A stretch of 64,000 bases of DNA from Mesorhizobium sp. J428 (GCF_024699925.1 NZ_JAJOMX010000001.1:2270001-2334000); one strand, 5' to 3'. Counted from the first letter of the stretch, positions 40,310 to 49,119 are shown. Made by a program: numbers and translations. The notes: generated by a model not told the origin, from the letters alone.

Positions 40310-40996
40310 TCAGGCAAGCCAGGTGTCGTAGTCGGAGACGAGCAGATGCGCCGGCGGCTCGTCCTCCTCGATCTCGGAGAAGCGCGCGATCGGCTCGGAG
40401 AAGACGTTGTCCGTCAGGTCGTCGTTGACGGTCGACACTTCGCCGATCAGCACGTCCGCCTCCTCGCCCCAGAAGGCGTGCCAGACGCCGGGCAGCAGCG
40501 TCACGCTCTCGCCGGGCGCCAGTCGCAGGATCCCGCCCGCCGGCAGCGTCCGCATGACGCCGTCCGTTGGCACCGACACGTCCTCGCCACGGTCGATCAG
40601 CCCGTCCGGCCCTGAGGCGTAGAGCTTCAGTGCCAGCGCGCCGCCGCCGCGATTGATGATGTCCTCCGCCTTGACGTTGTGGCGATGCATCGGCGCAACC
40701 TGGTCCTTGCGCGAGATCATGATCTTCTCGGCATAGAGCATGCCGCGTCCGTGACGCAGGTCCGCAGCGTCGCCGTTGCGTGCGGTGAAGAGGAAAAGCC
40801 CGCGCCTGGCGAAATCGCCGCGGCCGTAATCGGTGATGTCCCAGCCTAGCCGGCGCTCGACGATGCCGGCGATCTCGCCGCGCCGGGCGCGCATCTCGTC
40901 CGGCGTCCAATAGGCGAAGGGCGGCAGGATCTGCCCGTGCGTTCGCATGAACGCGTCGCCGTCGCGAAGGATGCGGTTGACCTCGGAGCGCTTCAT
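40310..40996 (-). CDS. D-lyxose isomerase-like cupin protein
   Basis: 228 aa cupin of the D-lyxose ketol-isomerase family. Metal ligands are seen in PMHRHNVKAEDIINRGGG (HxH and Glu) and in LLPGVWHAFWGEE (His). The N-terminal MKRSEVNRILRDGDAFMRTH is typical. The enzyme converts D-lyxose to D-xylulose (and D-mannose to D-fructose in some members). Located immediately upstream of a small sugar kinase gene. Confidence 0.88.
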   Translation of the reverse strand: MKRSEVNRILRDGDAFMRTHGQILPPFAYWTPDEMRARRGEIAGIVERRLGWDITDYGRGDFARRGLFLFTARNGDAADLRHGRGMLYAEKIMISRKDQVAPMHRHNVKAEDIINRGGGALALKLYASGPDGLIDRGEDVSVPTDGVMRTLPAGGILRLAPGESVTLLPGVWHAFWGEEADVLIGEVSTVNDDLTDNVFSEPIARFSEIEEDEPPAHLLVSDYDTWLA

Positions 40997-41084
40997 CGAC
41001 CGTTCTCCCGGCAGCCGGCGGCAAGTTGCGTCCGGCCGCTGCCTCTATCCGTCGATATCCCGGATCGGTCAAGCGGCACGAGAA

Positions 41085-41110
41085 AGCCGGCCGCGTCGCC
41101 GCGGCCGGCT
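41085..41110 (-). terminator. Intrinsic terminator of the dctP-like gene
   Basis: 11-bp perfect stem AGCCGGCCGCG / CGCGGCCGGCT with loop TCGC, 20 bp after the minus-strand stop; read on that strand it is followed by a short T run (TTTCTC). Confidence 0.8.
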
Positions 41111-41130
41111 CTGTTCAGTCCGTCGTCAGC

Positions 41131-42165
41131 CTACATGCCGGTCGAGTATTTCTCGACGAGGCTGCGAGCTTCCGACACCAGCGCCTTGCCGTCCTTGCCC
41201 TTGGCGGTCATTTCCGCTTCCCAGGCCTCGACCAGCGGCGCGGCGGCGTCCTTCCAGCGCTGCGTCTCGGCTTCGTCCAGCGTGACGATGTTGTTGCCGA
41301 GCTTCTCGGCGATCGCGAGGCCGACCTTGTCCCCGTCGTCCATCACCTTGCCGAAGAAGGCGGCTGTCTCGATGCCGGAATTGTCGTCGATGACCTTCTT
41401 CAGGTCGTCCGGCAGCTTGTCGTAGGACGCCTTGTTCATCGCCACCACGAAGGTCTGGGTGTAGAGGCCGTGCTTGCCGGAGAAGCCGGTATGGTTCTTC
41501 ACCAGCTCGGCCACCTTGAGCGAGGGGGTCACTTCCCACGGGATCGTTGTGGCGTCGATCACGCCCTTGGAGAGCGCCTCCGTCACGGCCGGCACGGGCA
41601 TGCCGACCGGCGTGGCGCCGAGCTTCTCCAGCATCTGGTTGATCATGCGCGAACCGCCACGCACTTTCAGTCCCTTCATGTCCTCCAGCTTGGTCACCGG
41701 ATTCTTCGAATGGATCAGACCGGGGCCGTGCGCATGCCACGCGATGACCTTCCAGTCCTTGAATTCGTCCATGCAGTGCTTTTCGCAATACTCCTGCACC
41801 GCCCGCGAGGTCGCCTCGCCCGTCGTCATCATGAACGGCAGCTCAAACGCCTCCGTCGACGGGAAACGGCCGGGCGTGTAGCCGATGACGGTCCAGACGA
41901 TGTCGACGACGCCGTCCTTGGCCTGGTCGATCAGTTCCGGCGGCTTGCCGCCCAGCGCCATCGCGTCGAACTGGTCGATCTTGAGGCGCCCGCCCGATTC
42001 CTTCATCACCTTCTCGGCCCAGGGCCGCAGCGCCTTGGCGGGGATAGTCGCCTGTGGCGGCAGCATCTGGTGCAGCTTGAGCGTCGCGTCCTGCGCCCAC
42101 GCGGCACCTGTGATCGTGCCGAGCGCAACCGTTGCACCCAGCAGCATGCGTGTCAGTCTGGTCAT
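41131..42165 (-). CDS. TRAP transporter substrate-binding protein (DctP type), orphan
   Basis: 344 aa periplasmic protein with a signal peptide (LLGATVALGTITGAAWAQD). Family motifs VRGGSRMINQMLEKLGATPVGMP and EVTPSLKVAELVKNHTGF (DctP family) are present. No DctQ or DctM permease genes accompany it in this window, so it must work with permeases encoded elsewhere. It is divergent from a MetE-like gene, with three GTATAC-type palindromes between them. Confidence 0.93.
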   Translation of the reverse strand: MTRLTRMLLGATVALGTITGAAWAQDATLKLHQMLPPQATIPAKALRPWAEKVMKESGGRLKIDQFDAMALGGKPPELIDQAKDGVVDIVWTVIGYTPGRFPSTEAFELPFMMTTGEATSRAVQEYCEKHCMDEFKDWKVIAWHAHGPGLIHSKNPVTKLEDMKGLKVRGGSRMINQMLEKLGATPVGMPVPAVTEALSKGVIDATTIPWEVTPSLKVAELVKNHTGFSGKHGLYTQTFVVAMNKASYDKLPDDLKKVIDDNSGIETAAFFGKVMDDGDKVGLAIAEKLGNNIVTLDEAETQRWKDAAAPLVEAWEAEMTAKGKDGKALVSEARSLVEKYSTGM

Positions 42166-42203
42166 GGCATTCTCCTCCCTGGATAGCGTGATCAGATGGG
42201 TGA

Positions 42204-42404
42204 TTGTTATACAAAAGAACGAATTTGGAAATGGTCTCTTCGAATGAAGAGTTCACCCTGCCGCTTTCGGTATACAGACAGTGCGGCATTTGGAATTTCA
42301 CCCGCCCCATGAGTCATTCTTAGCTCGACTTCCTGCAGACCGCGAGAGGGAGCAGGCATGGAATTTGGGCGGCCGTGGTCGCACGTCACTTGTCCTGTAT
42401 ACAG
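42204..42404. promoter_or_regulatory. Three GTATAC-type palindromes between dctP-like and metE-like genes
   Basis: TTGTTATACAA at 42204-42214, CGGTATACAG around 42268-42277 and the perfect CTGTATACAG at 42395-42404. All lie in the 315-bp divergent gap, which holds no gene. The shape is typical of GntR-type operators; the regulator is not in view. Confidence 0.4.
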
Positions 42405-42480
42405 TGAATTGCCAGGCTGGCCGATGTATGGCAGCTTCCGGCCTGGCTCGGATTGCAGCCATAGAATCCGCGGAGGACAC

Positions 42481-43599
42481 ATGCCCACCCCACCCTATCG
42501 CGCCGACCATGTCGGCAGTCTTTTGCGCCCCGAACCGGTCAAGGCCGCGCGCAAGGCCCATTACGAGGACCACACCCTAGACAAGGAAGAGCTGAAGGAG
42601 ATCGAGGACGAAGCGATCCGCGAGGCAGTGCGCCAGCAGGAGGAGGCCGGGCTGCTGGCCGTCACCGACGGCGAGTTCCGCCGTTCCTTCTGGCACTACG
42701 ACTTCATGGGCGAACTCAGCGGCTTCGACCTGGAGGAGCGTGACGAAGGCATCCAGTTCCACGGCGTGAAGCTCCGGCCCATCTTCCCGACGATCAAGGA
42801 GAAGCTCGACTTTCCCGACGATCATCCGATGCTCGACCACTACCGCTACGTCGCCTCGGTGACGAAGGTCACGCCGAAGATCTCGATTCCCGGCCCGTCC
42901 TGTTGTCACTTCCGCGTCGCGAAGGCCGACATCCATCCGAAGGAATATCGCGACGACCCGGAAGCGCTGTTCGCCGATTTGGCGAAAACCTATGCGAAGG
43001 CGGTGAAGGCGTTCTACGATGCCGGCTGCCGCTACCTGCAGATGGACGACATCTTCTTCGCCTATCTCTGCGACCCCAAGCATCGGGCTGCGAAGAAGGC
43101 TGATGGCCAGGATCCGGACTGGCTGATCGAGCGCTATGCCTGGATGATGCACGAGGCGATCAAGGATCGCCCCGACGACATGCTGATCGCCATGCACATG
43201 TGCCGCGGCAACTTCGCCTCCACCTATGCGGCCGAGGGCGCCTACGACCCCGCGGCCGACGCGATCTTCAACCAGACCGGCGTCGACGTCTATTTCATGG
43301 AATACGACACCGAGCGCGCCGGCGGGTTGGAGCCGCTTCGCCTGCTGCCGCGTGGCAACAAGCGCGTCCTGCCGGGCTTCATCACCACCAAGACAGGTGA
43401 TCTGGAAAAGCTCGACGATCTCAAGCGCAAGTTCGACGCCGCGTCGAAGTTCGCCGATATCGCCCAACTCGGCATCGCCCCGCAATGCGGCTTTGCCTCG
43501 ACCGAGGAGGGCAACAAGGTGACGGCCGACGACCAGCGCCGCAAGCTCGACCTGGTCGTGAAGACCGCCGAGGCGATCTGGGGCGGCGTCGACAGATAG
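42481..43599 (+). CDS. Cobalamin-independent methionine synthase (MetE C-terminal)-like protein
   Basis: 372 aa TIM-barrel protein that corresponds to the C-terminal catalytic half of MetE only. N terminus MPTPPYRADHVGSLLRPEPV; metal/substrate region YLQMDDIFFAYLCD; HMCRGN and the C-terminal LGIAPQCGFAST, whose Cys would be a zinc ligand. Such short MetE-like proteins are epoxyalkane:CoM-transferase or methyltransferase relatives; true methionine synthesis is not certain. ATG at 42481 with a gcggagg site. Confidence 0.9.
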   Translation: MPTPPYRADHVGSLLRPEPVKAARKAHYEDHTLDKEELKEIEDEAIREAVRQQEEAGLLAVTDGEFRRSFWHYDFMGELSGFDLEERDEGIQFHGVKLRPIFPTIKEKLDFPDDHPMLDHYRYVASVTKVTPKISIPGPSCCHFRVAKADIHPKEYRDDPEALFADLAKTYAKAVKAFYDAGCRYLQMDDIFFAYLCDPKHRAAKKADGQDPDWLIERYAWMMHEAIKDRPDDMLIAMHMCRGNFASTYAAEGAYDPAADAIFNQTGVDVYFMEYDTERAGGLEPLRLLPRGNKRVLPGFITTKTGDLEKLDDLKRKFDAASKFADIAQLGIAPQCGFASTEEGNKVTADDQRRKLDLVVKTAEAIWGGVDR

Positions 43600-43853
43600 A
43601 CGCGTTGACAGGCTTGCCCAGCCGCCGGCGCACCGCAGGACCGCACCCCGCACCTGCCGCGCCGGCGACCGACAAGCGTTGTCGCGGAAGGTTGGTCCGT
43701 GCGTCTATACGTCGTACACCGTCGTGAAAGCACTGGTTCTCTCGGCGGTCCTGCTTCCGGAGAAAGCCGATGGCCTAGATGTCTTTTCGGCGTTGAAGGC
43801 CTGCTGTTGATCGGCTATGAGAGACCGCGAAGCCCTTGCTTCTCCCTTGGCCT

Positions 43854-43894
43854 GCACCCGTAGCTCAGCTGGATAGAGCGTTGCCCTCCGAAGG
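43854..43894 (+). pseudogene. 5' half of a tRNA-Arg(CCG) gene, cut after the anticodon loop (attachment site)
   Basis: The first 27 bases (43854-43880) are identical to the complete tRNA-Arg at 44166. The anticodon stem reads TTGCC where the intact copy has CCACC, then CCCTCCGAAGG (43884-43894) is shared again. After that the sequence diverges, and no 3' half, T-arm or CCA follows. The original stem partner would have been GGCAA. This looks like the host tRNA broken by integration at the anticodon loop. Confidence 0.8.
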
Positions 43895-44165
43895 CTCGTG
43901 TCAAGACAGTTCGTGCAAGGAAGGAGTTGAAAACTAGGTAGAATATCAAGGACTTGTAAGACTATCGCCTGTCCGTCCAAACCGCAAAAAAGCCCGCGTA
44001 AGCGTCGCGTAAGCAGTTGCCGGGATAGCGTGGAGGCGAAACGGCTAGATTGGCGTAGCGTCGCGAACCACCAATTTGCGGTCCCGTCTTACAGGCAGAA
44101 TCGAATCGGCAAGTGCCGAGTCCGTTGACCACTCTTGGTTGGCCGGGCTAGGCGAAAATTTAGAT

Positions 44166-44242
44166 GCACCCGTAGCTCAGCTGGATAGAGCGCCACCCTC
44201 CGAAGGTGGAGGCCACAGGTTCGAATCCTGTCGGGTGCGCCA
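44166..44242 (+). tRNA. tRNA-Arg (anticodon CCG)
   Basis: 77 nt. Acceptor stem GCACCCG / CGGGTGC, D-arm GCTCAGCTGGATAGAGC, anticodon stem CCACC / GGTGG with loop CTCCGAA (anticodon CCG), T-arm ACAGG TTCGAAT CCTGT, encoded CCA. It differs from the upstream half copy in the anticodon stem but keeps the same loop. Likely carried by the mobile element as a functional replacement. Confidence 0.97.
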
Positions 44243-44685
44243 ACCTGCCAGGTTGGGGTCGAGGGCCGAATCCCTTCGCCTGCTCAAAACTTCCCAAGAA
44301 AATCAAGCGTTTGAGAACGGCCCAGTGGGACCGTTTTTTGCTTAGAGCGCCCAACCCGTCGTTGTCTAGGTGCAATCTATGCGCCCGGACGAAAGTTGGC
44401 CGGACGGATGCCCATAGCGCTGACGGTGGACCACCTGACAAGGGAACTAACCGCCGGATATCGGCCGCCTAAGTATGCGAATGCTTCTCACCAGTGTTTC
44501 TAGGCTCATCGAATTATACACCTGTCAGCGGCTCTTGTGATCCGAGTCGGTTGCACGGTCGGGGCGGTCACAATTCCTTCGTGTCAAAGGCATACAATTG
44601 AAAAGGTCGCGCATCGGCCGAACACAAAGTCTCCCGGTGACGCCAGGCTGGGCGGGGCTGGAAGCGCCAGGAGGAGTTCGGATCA
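44243..44685. other. Gene-free stretch with a tRNA terminator
   Basis: No convincing coding sequence. It holds the terminator hairpin at 44316-44340 and, at its end, the AGGAGGAG ribosome-binding site (44669-44676) of the LysR gene. Confidence 0.6.
44316..44340 (+). terminator. Intrinsic terminator of the tRNA-Arg transcript
   Basis: Stem AACGG-CC / GG-CCGTT with one mismatch and a short loop, followed by TTTTTT. Confidence 0.7.
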
Positions 44686-45603
44686 CTGGCAGCGGGTATC
44701 GAACTGAGACATTTGCGCTATGCGGTCACCGCTGCTCATTTCCAGAGCTTCCGGCGTGCGGCTGAGGAACTGGGTGTCAAGCAGTCGACGCTGAGCCGCT
44801 GCATTCGCCAGATGGAAGACCGACTGGGCGTCAAGGTGTTCGAGCGAACCAGCGGCGGTGTGCACCTGACGACCGCAGGCGAAGAAGTATTGCGCACCTC
44901 CCGCCATCTAGTTGAGACCGTCGATCACATGGCGGCGACCGCCAGGGACATGGGCAGGGGCGAATCCGGCCAGCTCACCATCGGGTTCTACACGTCGCTC
45001 TCGGCCGGAAACCTGCGTGCCAGCCTGATGGAGTATGCGGCCCGCTTCCCGATGGTGGACATCCGAACGGTCGAGGGTGCGCGAAGATGCCTGTTCGCCA
45101 GCATGGAGCGCGGCACGCTCGACGTGGCGATCGTCACCGGAGAGCCGAGCACGCGCGACGTGAAGACCATGCCGCTTTGGAGCGAGCGTGTCATGGTCGC
45201 GCTGCCCGAAGGCCACCGGCTGGCGAGCAACAACATCGTCTACTGGACCGATCTCAAGGACGAGACGTTCCTTCTTAGCCAGCGCGATCCGGGACCGGAG
45301 ATCCAGGACATCCTTCTGGCGAAGCTCGCCGCGCCCGGCGAGCGGCCGAAGGTGATCAGCCATGATATCAGCCGCGAGAACATCAAGAGCCTGGTCGGCG
45401 CGGGATTCGGCGTCGGCCTGATGTGCGAGGCATGCATTGGCGCCAGCTATGTGGGCGTCGTCTATCGCGAGGCGCGCGACGGCAACGGCCCGAGCCGGAT
45501 CAGCTATGCCGCCTACTGGCAAGGCGACAACGACAATCCGGCGCTGGCGCATTTCCTCAAGCTGCTCGAGGAGCGCTACCCCTTGCTGTCCAACTGCGAA
45601 TGA
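44686..45603 (+). CDS. LysR family transcriptional regulator
   Basis: About 297-306 aa. The HTH is near the N terminus (ELRHLRYAVTAAHFQSFRRA, then QSTLSRCIRQMEDRLGVKVF), followed by a substrate-binding domain (LTIGFYTSLSAGNLRASLME). The start is unclear: the family N terminus begins before TTG 44713, no ATG is in frame, and a CTG at 44686 has an AGGAGGAG 9 bp upstream. The gene lies between the element-borne tRNA and the DUF2274 remnant, whose antisense end overlaps its last 28 bases. It is probably part of the conjugative element, not of the nested transposon. Confidence 0.88.
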   Translation: MAAGIELRHLRYAVTAAHFQSFRRAAEELGVKQSTLSRCIRQMEDRLGVKVFERTSGGVHLTTAGEEVLRTSRHLVETVDHMAATARDMGRGESGQLTIGFYTSLSAGNLRASLMEYAARFPMVDIRTVEGARRCLFASMERGTLDVAIVTGEPSTRDVKTMPLWSERVMVALPEGHRLASNNIVYWTDLKDETFLLSQRDPGPEIQDILLAKLAAPGERPKVISHDISRENIKSLVGAGFGVGLMCEACIGASYVGVVYREARDGNGPSRISYAAYWQGDNDNPALAHFLKLLEERYPLLSNCE

Positions 45604-45722
45604 GAATTCCGCCGCGCCTTGGCGAAGGCGCGATCGGTCGCCATGAAGCGTTCCACCATCGGGGCGATCAGCTTGGCCGGTTCACCGACAGGCTGGCCCG
45701 TCTCCCGGCCCAGGACCTCGGC
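45576..45722 (-). pseudogene. C-terminal half of the split DUF2274 gene
   Basis: On the minus strand the frame from 45722 to the TAG at 45576 reads AEVLGRETGQPVGEPAKL, then IAPMVERFMATDRAFAKARR and a short tail. This is the C-terminal half of a DUF2274 protein. The N-terminal half is at 57203-57301, more than 11 kb away; joined at GCC they give an 80-aa protein of normal size in one frame. The gene was interrupted by the 45723-57201 element. Confidence 0.9.
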
Positions 45723-45751
45723 ATTATCCAGACTCTATGAAGGTGTCTCAC
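45723..45751 (+). repeat. Left terminal inverted repeat of the nested element
   Basis: Starts ATTATCCAGA and contains TGTCTCAC at 45744-45751. The right end, read inward, starts ATTATC and has TGTCTCAC 25 bp in. Confidence 0.7.
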
Positions 45752-45809
45752 GCCTGTGATGTCTGGTTGCTATGACGATTGCGAACATGCGCCCGATGAC
45801 GAGGTTGGC

Positions 45810-45863
45810 GGGGTCGTTGATCGCCGGGGCGGGCTCGAGCCCGTCCCGGCGATCAACGACCCC
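45810..45863 (+). repeat. 54-bp near-perfect palindrome upstream of the recombinase operon
   Basis: Two 26-nt arms (GGGGTCGTTGATCGCCGG... and its complement ...CCGGCGATCAACGACCCC) around a central CG, with one mismatch that is a G-U pair in RNA. It ends two bases before the GAAGGAGG that precedes the first recombinase frame. It could act as a hairpin that blocks read-through or translation, or as a recombination site. Confidence 0.85.
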
Positions 45864-46066
45864 GAAGGAGGTCTTATCCCGGGACTGACTTCACCGATCT
45901 GGCCTCTCTTCGTGGGCCTGTCGTTGCCGAGGAAGGTGCCAATCTGTGCGCTGCCGCGATCGCAGCGGCGTACAGATCGGGGCTCAGCGATGGCATCCCC
46001 TTCATTCTCGGCGACGACGGCAGCTATGACCACGATCTCAACCGCTTCTTCCGGGCCTGTCCGACG

Positions 46067-47311
46067 ATGGGCGTGCGCTCGCCGAACAGTCTGCGCGCCT
46101 ATGGCCGTGATCTGGTCGTATGGATGCGGTTCCTCGCGGAACGGCGCGACGGCAAGAGCGTGTGGAGTGCGGACCGGGAGGATGTCGCCGTGTTTCACGC
46201 AGCAAGGCGCCGTTCGGAACCTCCGCACCGGATCTCGGCCGCCTCATGGAACCGGAGCGTCGCGGCTCTGGAGAAGTTTTATGGCTGGGCCGCCGAAGAG
46301 GGATTGATCGCCGCCTCGCCATTCGGAACGCCTGTCGCGTGGCGGCCTGTGGGACGGGGCCGCTATGTTCCCGCGCGGACCTCGCGGGCACGAGAGCCTG
46401 GCGCCCGTCGGGGCGACCTTCGCTTCATCGGGCTGGACCTTTTCCTGCTGTTTCGGGATACCGGCCTGCGCGGTCGGCTGGACGATGGCCGGGATGACGA
46501 GGGTTGGACGGGGCGGCACGGAGAGCGCAACGCGCTTTTCGCCGAGTTGCTGGTCACGACCGGGCTGCGGCTCGAAGAGGCCGCGAGCCTGCTGACGGTC
46601 GAGTTGCCTTCTCTGGAACGTTTGCCGTCAAGGCCAAGGTCGATACCGTTTCGCTTGCCGGGGTCGATTGCCAAGGGCGGACGCTCCAGGGAGATCAGGA
46701 TTCCGGTCAGGCTGCTACGGCGGCTTCACGATTATGCCGAGATCGAGCGCGCGAACGCGCTCACCAGGATCAGACGCCTTCCGTCACGGCCCTTGATCGC
46801 AGCGGGCGCCTCCAACCGAACCTCGGTCGATCTTGCCGATGACGAGGGCGTTGTCAGCGGCGCACGGCTCGACACGCTGACCCCGTTGCACCGCCAGCGC
46901 CTCGTCACTCCGGCTGGAGAGCCCCTAACATTGTGGCTGAGTGAAGCGGGCCGTCCTATGACGCCGGCAGCATGGGCGGCGGTGTTCCGGCGGGCAAGCG
47001 CCCGCTGCTGTAGGGCCGGCCTCGATCTGGTGGTCACGCCGCACGCACTTCGGCACACCTTTGCCGTCCATATGCTGTCGATGCTTATCCGCGAACAGAT
47101 CGGCTCCGTTCTGGCCGATGGGCCACCCGACGACCCCGGATCGGCAGCCTACAGGCGGATGATAGGCGATCCGTTACAGAAGCTGCAACGCCTGCTGGGC
47201 CACGCCAGCATTGCCAGCACATACATCTATCTCGACAGCCTTGATGAGAGCCGGGCCCTCGTCGAAGCCGCGGCAGAGCGTTGGAGCACGGCGCTGGATG
47301 GCGTCGCATGA
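46067..47311 (+). CDS. Tyrosine recombinase 1 of the element (TnpA-like integrase)
   Basis: 414 aa from the ATG at 46067. A core-binding N-terminal domain (SPNSLRAYGRDLVVWMRFLA) precedes a complete catalytic set: Arg in TTGLRLEEAASL, Lys region GGRSREIRIP, HxLRHT in PHALRHTFAVHML, and LLGHASIASTYIYLD with the nucleophilic Tyr. The frame stays open upstream with protein-like sequence (TDLASLRGPVVAEEGANL...FILGDDGSYDHDLNRFFRACPT) back to about 45880, next to a GGAGG at 45867, but no ATG/GTG/TTG is available there; the true start is unresolved. Its stop overlaps the next ATG (ATGA). Confidence 0.9.
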   Translation: MGVRSPNSLRAYGRDLVVWMRFLAERRDGKSVWSADREDVAVFHAARRRSEPPHRISAASWNRSVAALEKFYGWAAEEGLIAASPFGTPVAWRPVGRGRYVPARTSRAREPGARRGDLRFIGLDLFLLFRDTGLRGRLDDGRDDEGWTGRHGERNALFAELLVTTGLRLEEAASLLTVELPSLERLPSRPRSIPFRLPGSIAKGGRSREIRIPVRLLRRLHDYAEIERANALTRIRRLPSRPLIAAGASNRTSVDLADDEGVVSGARLDTLTPLHRQRLVTPAGEPLTLWLSEAGRPMTPAAWAAVFRRASARCCRAGLDLVVTPHALRHTFAVHMLSMLIREQIGSVLADGPPDDPGSAAYRRMIGDPLQKLQRLLGHASIASTYIYLDSLDESRALVEAAAERWSTALDGVA

Positions 47312-49119
47312 GGGGACGCCGCGCTACCTTTCCGGAACCGCAGACCGCGCCGCCTCGGCCATTCGGCGCGCTTCGCTTCGACGTTCCGGTGGAGGATGGC
47401 GGCCACGTCACCGTGGCGCTTCCCGACTATTCCCGTCCACGACTGGTGCGCGCCTTCGGCACGGCGCTACGCGACAATCTGACTGCGCCCGGCGTGGTCT
47501 GCACGCCGACCAAGGTCCGCACGCAGGCAGAGCAGCTCCGTCGCTTCTTCATGTTCATCGACAACACCGAAGAGACGGTCGATGCCGTCAGCGCGATCGA
47601 TCCCGGCCTGCTGGACCGCTATGAGGCATGGCTGAAGCGGCATACCCATGCGGGCGCGATCTCCAGGCGCCATCTGCTGGCACGGCCGATCCTGCTTCTG
47701 CGCCGCATGGAAGAGGAGAAGCCGGGGACATTGGCTTCCGGTTTGCTGATCCGCCTGACCTATCTGAGCCTGGAACCCTACAAGAACAGCCGGCCCCGTG
47801 ACGCCTATGGCGACGCGATCGCCGCCAGCATCCGCCGGGCCGCTCGCAAGCAGGTGCTCGACGCCGCACGGCGTATCGCGCTGGAAGGCACATTGCCCTC
47901 CGTCCCGGACGGTCTGCATCCGATCGTCGCCGACGCCTATCAGCAGGTGCTGGAAGCGATCGAGCGGGACGGTTGGGCGTATTCGAAGGACCAGATCTTC
48001 GACAGGATGCGCCAACGTGCGATCTATCGTGGCGCTCGCCGCCGGACTGATCTGAGCTGTCCGGCAACACATGCACGCTTCTATCTCACCGCCGTCGACA
48101 TCGTCGGCTTCGCCATCCTCCTGTCGCTGTCGACCGGCCTGGAGATGGAGTGCATCTACGACCTGAAGGCGGATTGCCTCAGGAACCGCGCCAAGGGCTT
48201 CGTCGACATCGCTTATTTCAAGCGTCGCGCGCACGGAACCGAGTGGAAGACGCTGCGGATGCGCGATGGCGGCATGACCACGCCGGGAGGTCTCATCCGG
48301 CTCGCGATCCGGCTTACCGCCCGCGCCCGCACGCGAACTGGCTCGGATCGCCTGTGGATCTGGGGGTCCCTCACGGGATTGATGCAGGGCATTTCATCAA
48401 GGGGCATCATCAGCCGTTACTTTGTTCGCGACCACGGCCTTGTCGATGAGCATGGCGCGCCGCTGCGCCTTGAGCTGTCAAGGCTGCGCAAGACCTACAA
48501 GGCGAAGTGGTACGCCAGGACCGGCGGCCAGCTGGAGGATTTCGCGCGGGGGCATACGGTCGAGGTGGCCGCCGATCACTACGCGGATATCCCGGCGCTG
48601 CGCCCCGTCCACGAGGCGACCGTCGTGGCCGCCATCGAGGATGCCTTACAGGCGGCGGAACTCGCGGCACCGAGGATCGTCGCTCCGGCAGAAGAGGCCC
48701 GTATCCGGACCGAAGGCGATGGGACCGGCCCATCTGCCGCCCCGGTATCGGAGAGCATAGCGACCGTGCTCGACGGCGAGCAGGATGTCTGGCTGGCGGG
48801 ATGCGCGGGCTTCTACGACAGTCCGTTCGGCAGGCACGGCGAAGCCTGCCCATCACCTTTCTGGGCATGCCTGGAATGCCGCAACGCCGTCATCACCGCC
48901 CGCAAGCTGCCGGCGCTGATCGCGTTCGAGACCTTCATGACCGAACAGCGCGAAGCTCTCGCCGAAGCCGATTGGGACGCCAAGTTCGGCCGTGCTTGGC
49001 GGCGCATCCGCGAGCAGATATTACCAGCGTTTCCCAAGGCGGTGGTCGCCTCCGCCCGCGCAACCGCGGAATCGGCAAGCGATCTCATCTACCTGCCTGC
49101 CGAAGTGGTCGCCACATGA
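47308..49119 (+). CDS. Tyrosine recombinase-like protein 2 of the element (TnpB-like)
   Basis: 603 aa. It resembles the large TnpB subunit of Tn554-type transposases in size and position. The C-terminal catalytic region is degenerate: STGLEMECIYDLKADCL has no obvious box-I Arg, while LRKTYKAKWYART, ARGHTVEVAADHYAD keep Arg, His and Tyr. A Cys-rich tail (CAGFYDSP...CPSPFWACLECRNAV) may bind zinc. Starts and ends with ATGA overlaps to genes 1 and 3. Confidence 0.85.
   Translation: MRGRRATFPEPQTAPPRPFGALRFDVPVEDGGHVTVALPDYSRPRLVRAFGTALRDNLTAPGVVCTPTKVRTQAEQLRRFFMFIDNTEETVDAVSAIDPGLLDRYEAWLKRHTHAGAISRRHLLARPILLLRRMEEEKPGTLASGLLIRLTYLSLEPYKNSRPRDAYGDAIAASIRRAARKQVLDAARRIALEGTLPSVPDGLHPIVADAYQQVLEAIERDGWAYSKDQIFDRMRQRAIYRGARRRTDLSCPATHARFYLTAVDIVGFAILLSLSTGLEMECIYDLKADCLRNRAKGFVDIAYFKRRAHGTEWKTLRMRDGGMTTPGGLIRLAIRLTARARTRTGSDRLWIWGSLTGLMQGISSRGIISRYFVRDHGLVDEHGAPLRLELSRLRKTYKAKWYARTGGQLEDFARGHTVEVAADHYADIPALRPVHEATVVAAIEDALQAAELAAPRIVAPAEEARIRTEGDGTGPSAAPVSESIATVLDGEQDVWLAGCAGFYDSPFGRHGEACPSPFWACLECRNAVITARKLPALIAFETFMTEQREALAEADWDAKFGRAWRRIREQILPAFPKAVVASARATAESASDLIYLPAEVVAT

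Noticed and set aside
42166..42480. SAM riboswitch upstream of the MetE-like gene
   Set aside because: No recognisable SAM-I or SAM-II core; only short GTATAC palindromes.
43854..43930. A second functional tRNA-Arg
   Set aside because: Only the 5' half matches; the anticodon stem cannot close and the T-arm and CCA are absent.
44160..44441. 93-codon minus-strand frame antisense to tRNA-Arg (contains [10 protein letters not shown])
   Set aside because: A well-known spurious type of protein that arises from translating tRNA genes backwards.
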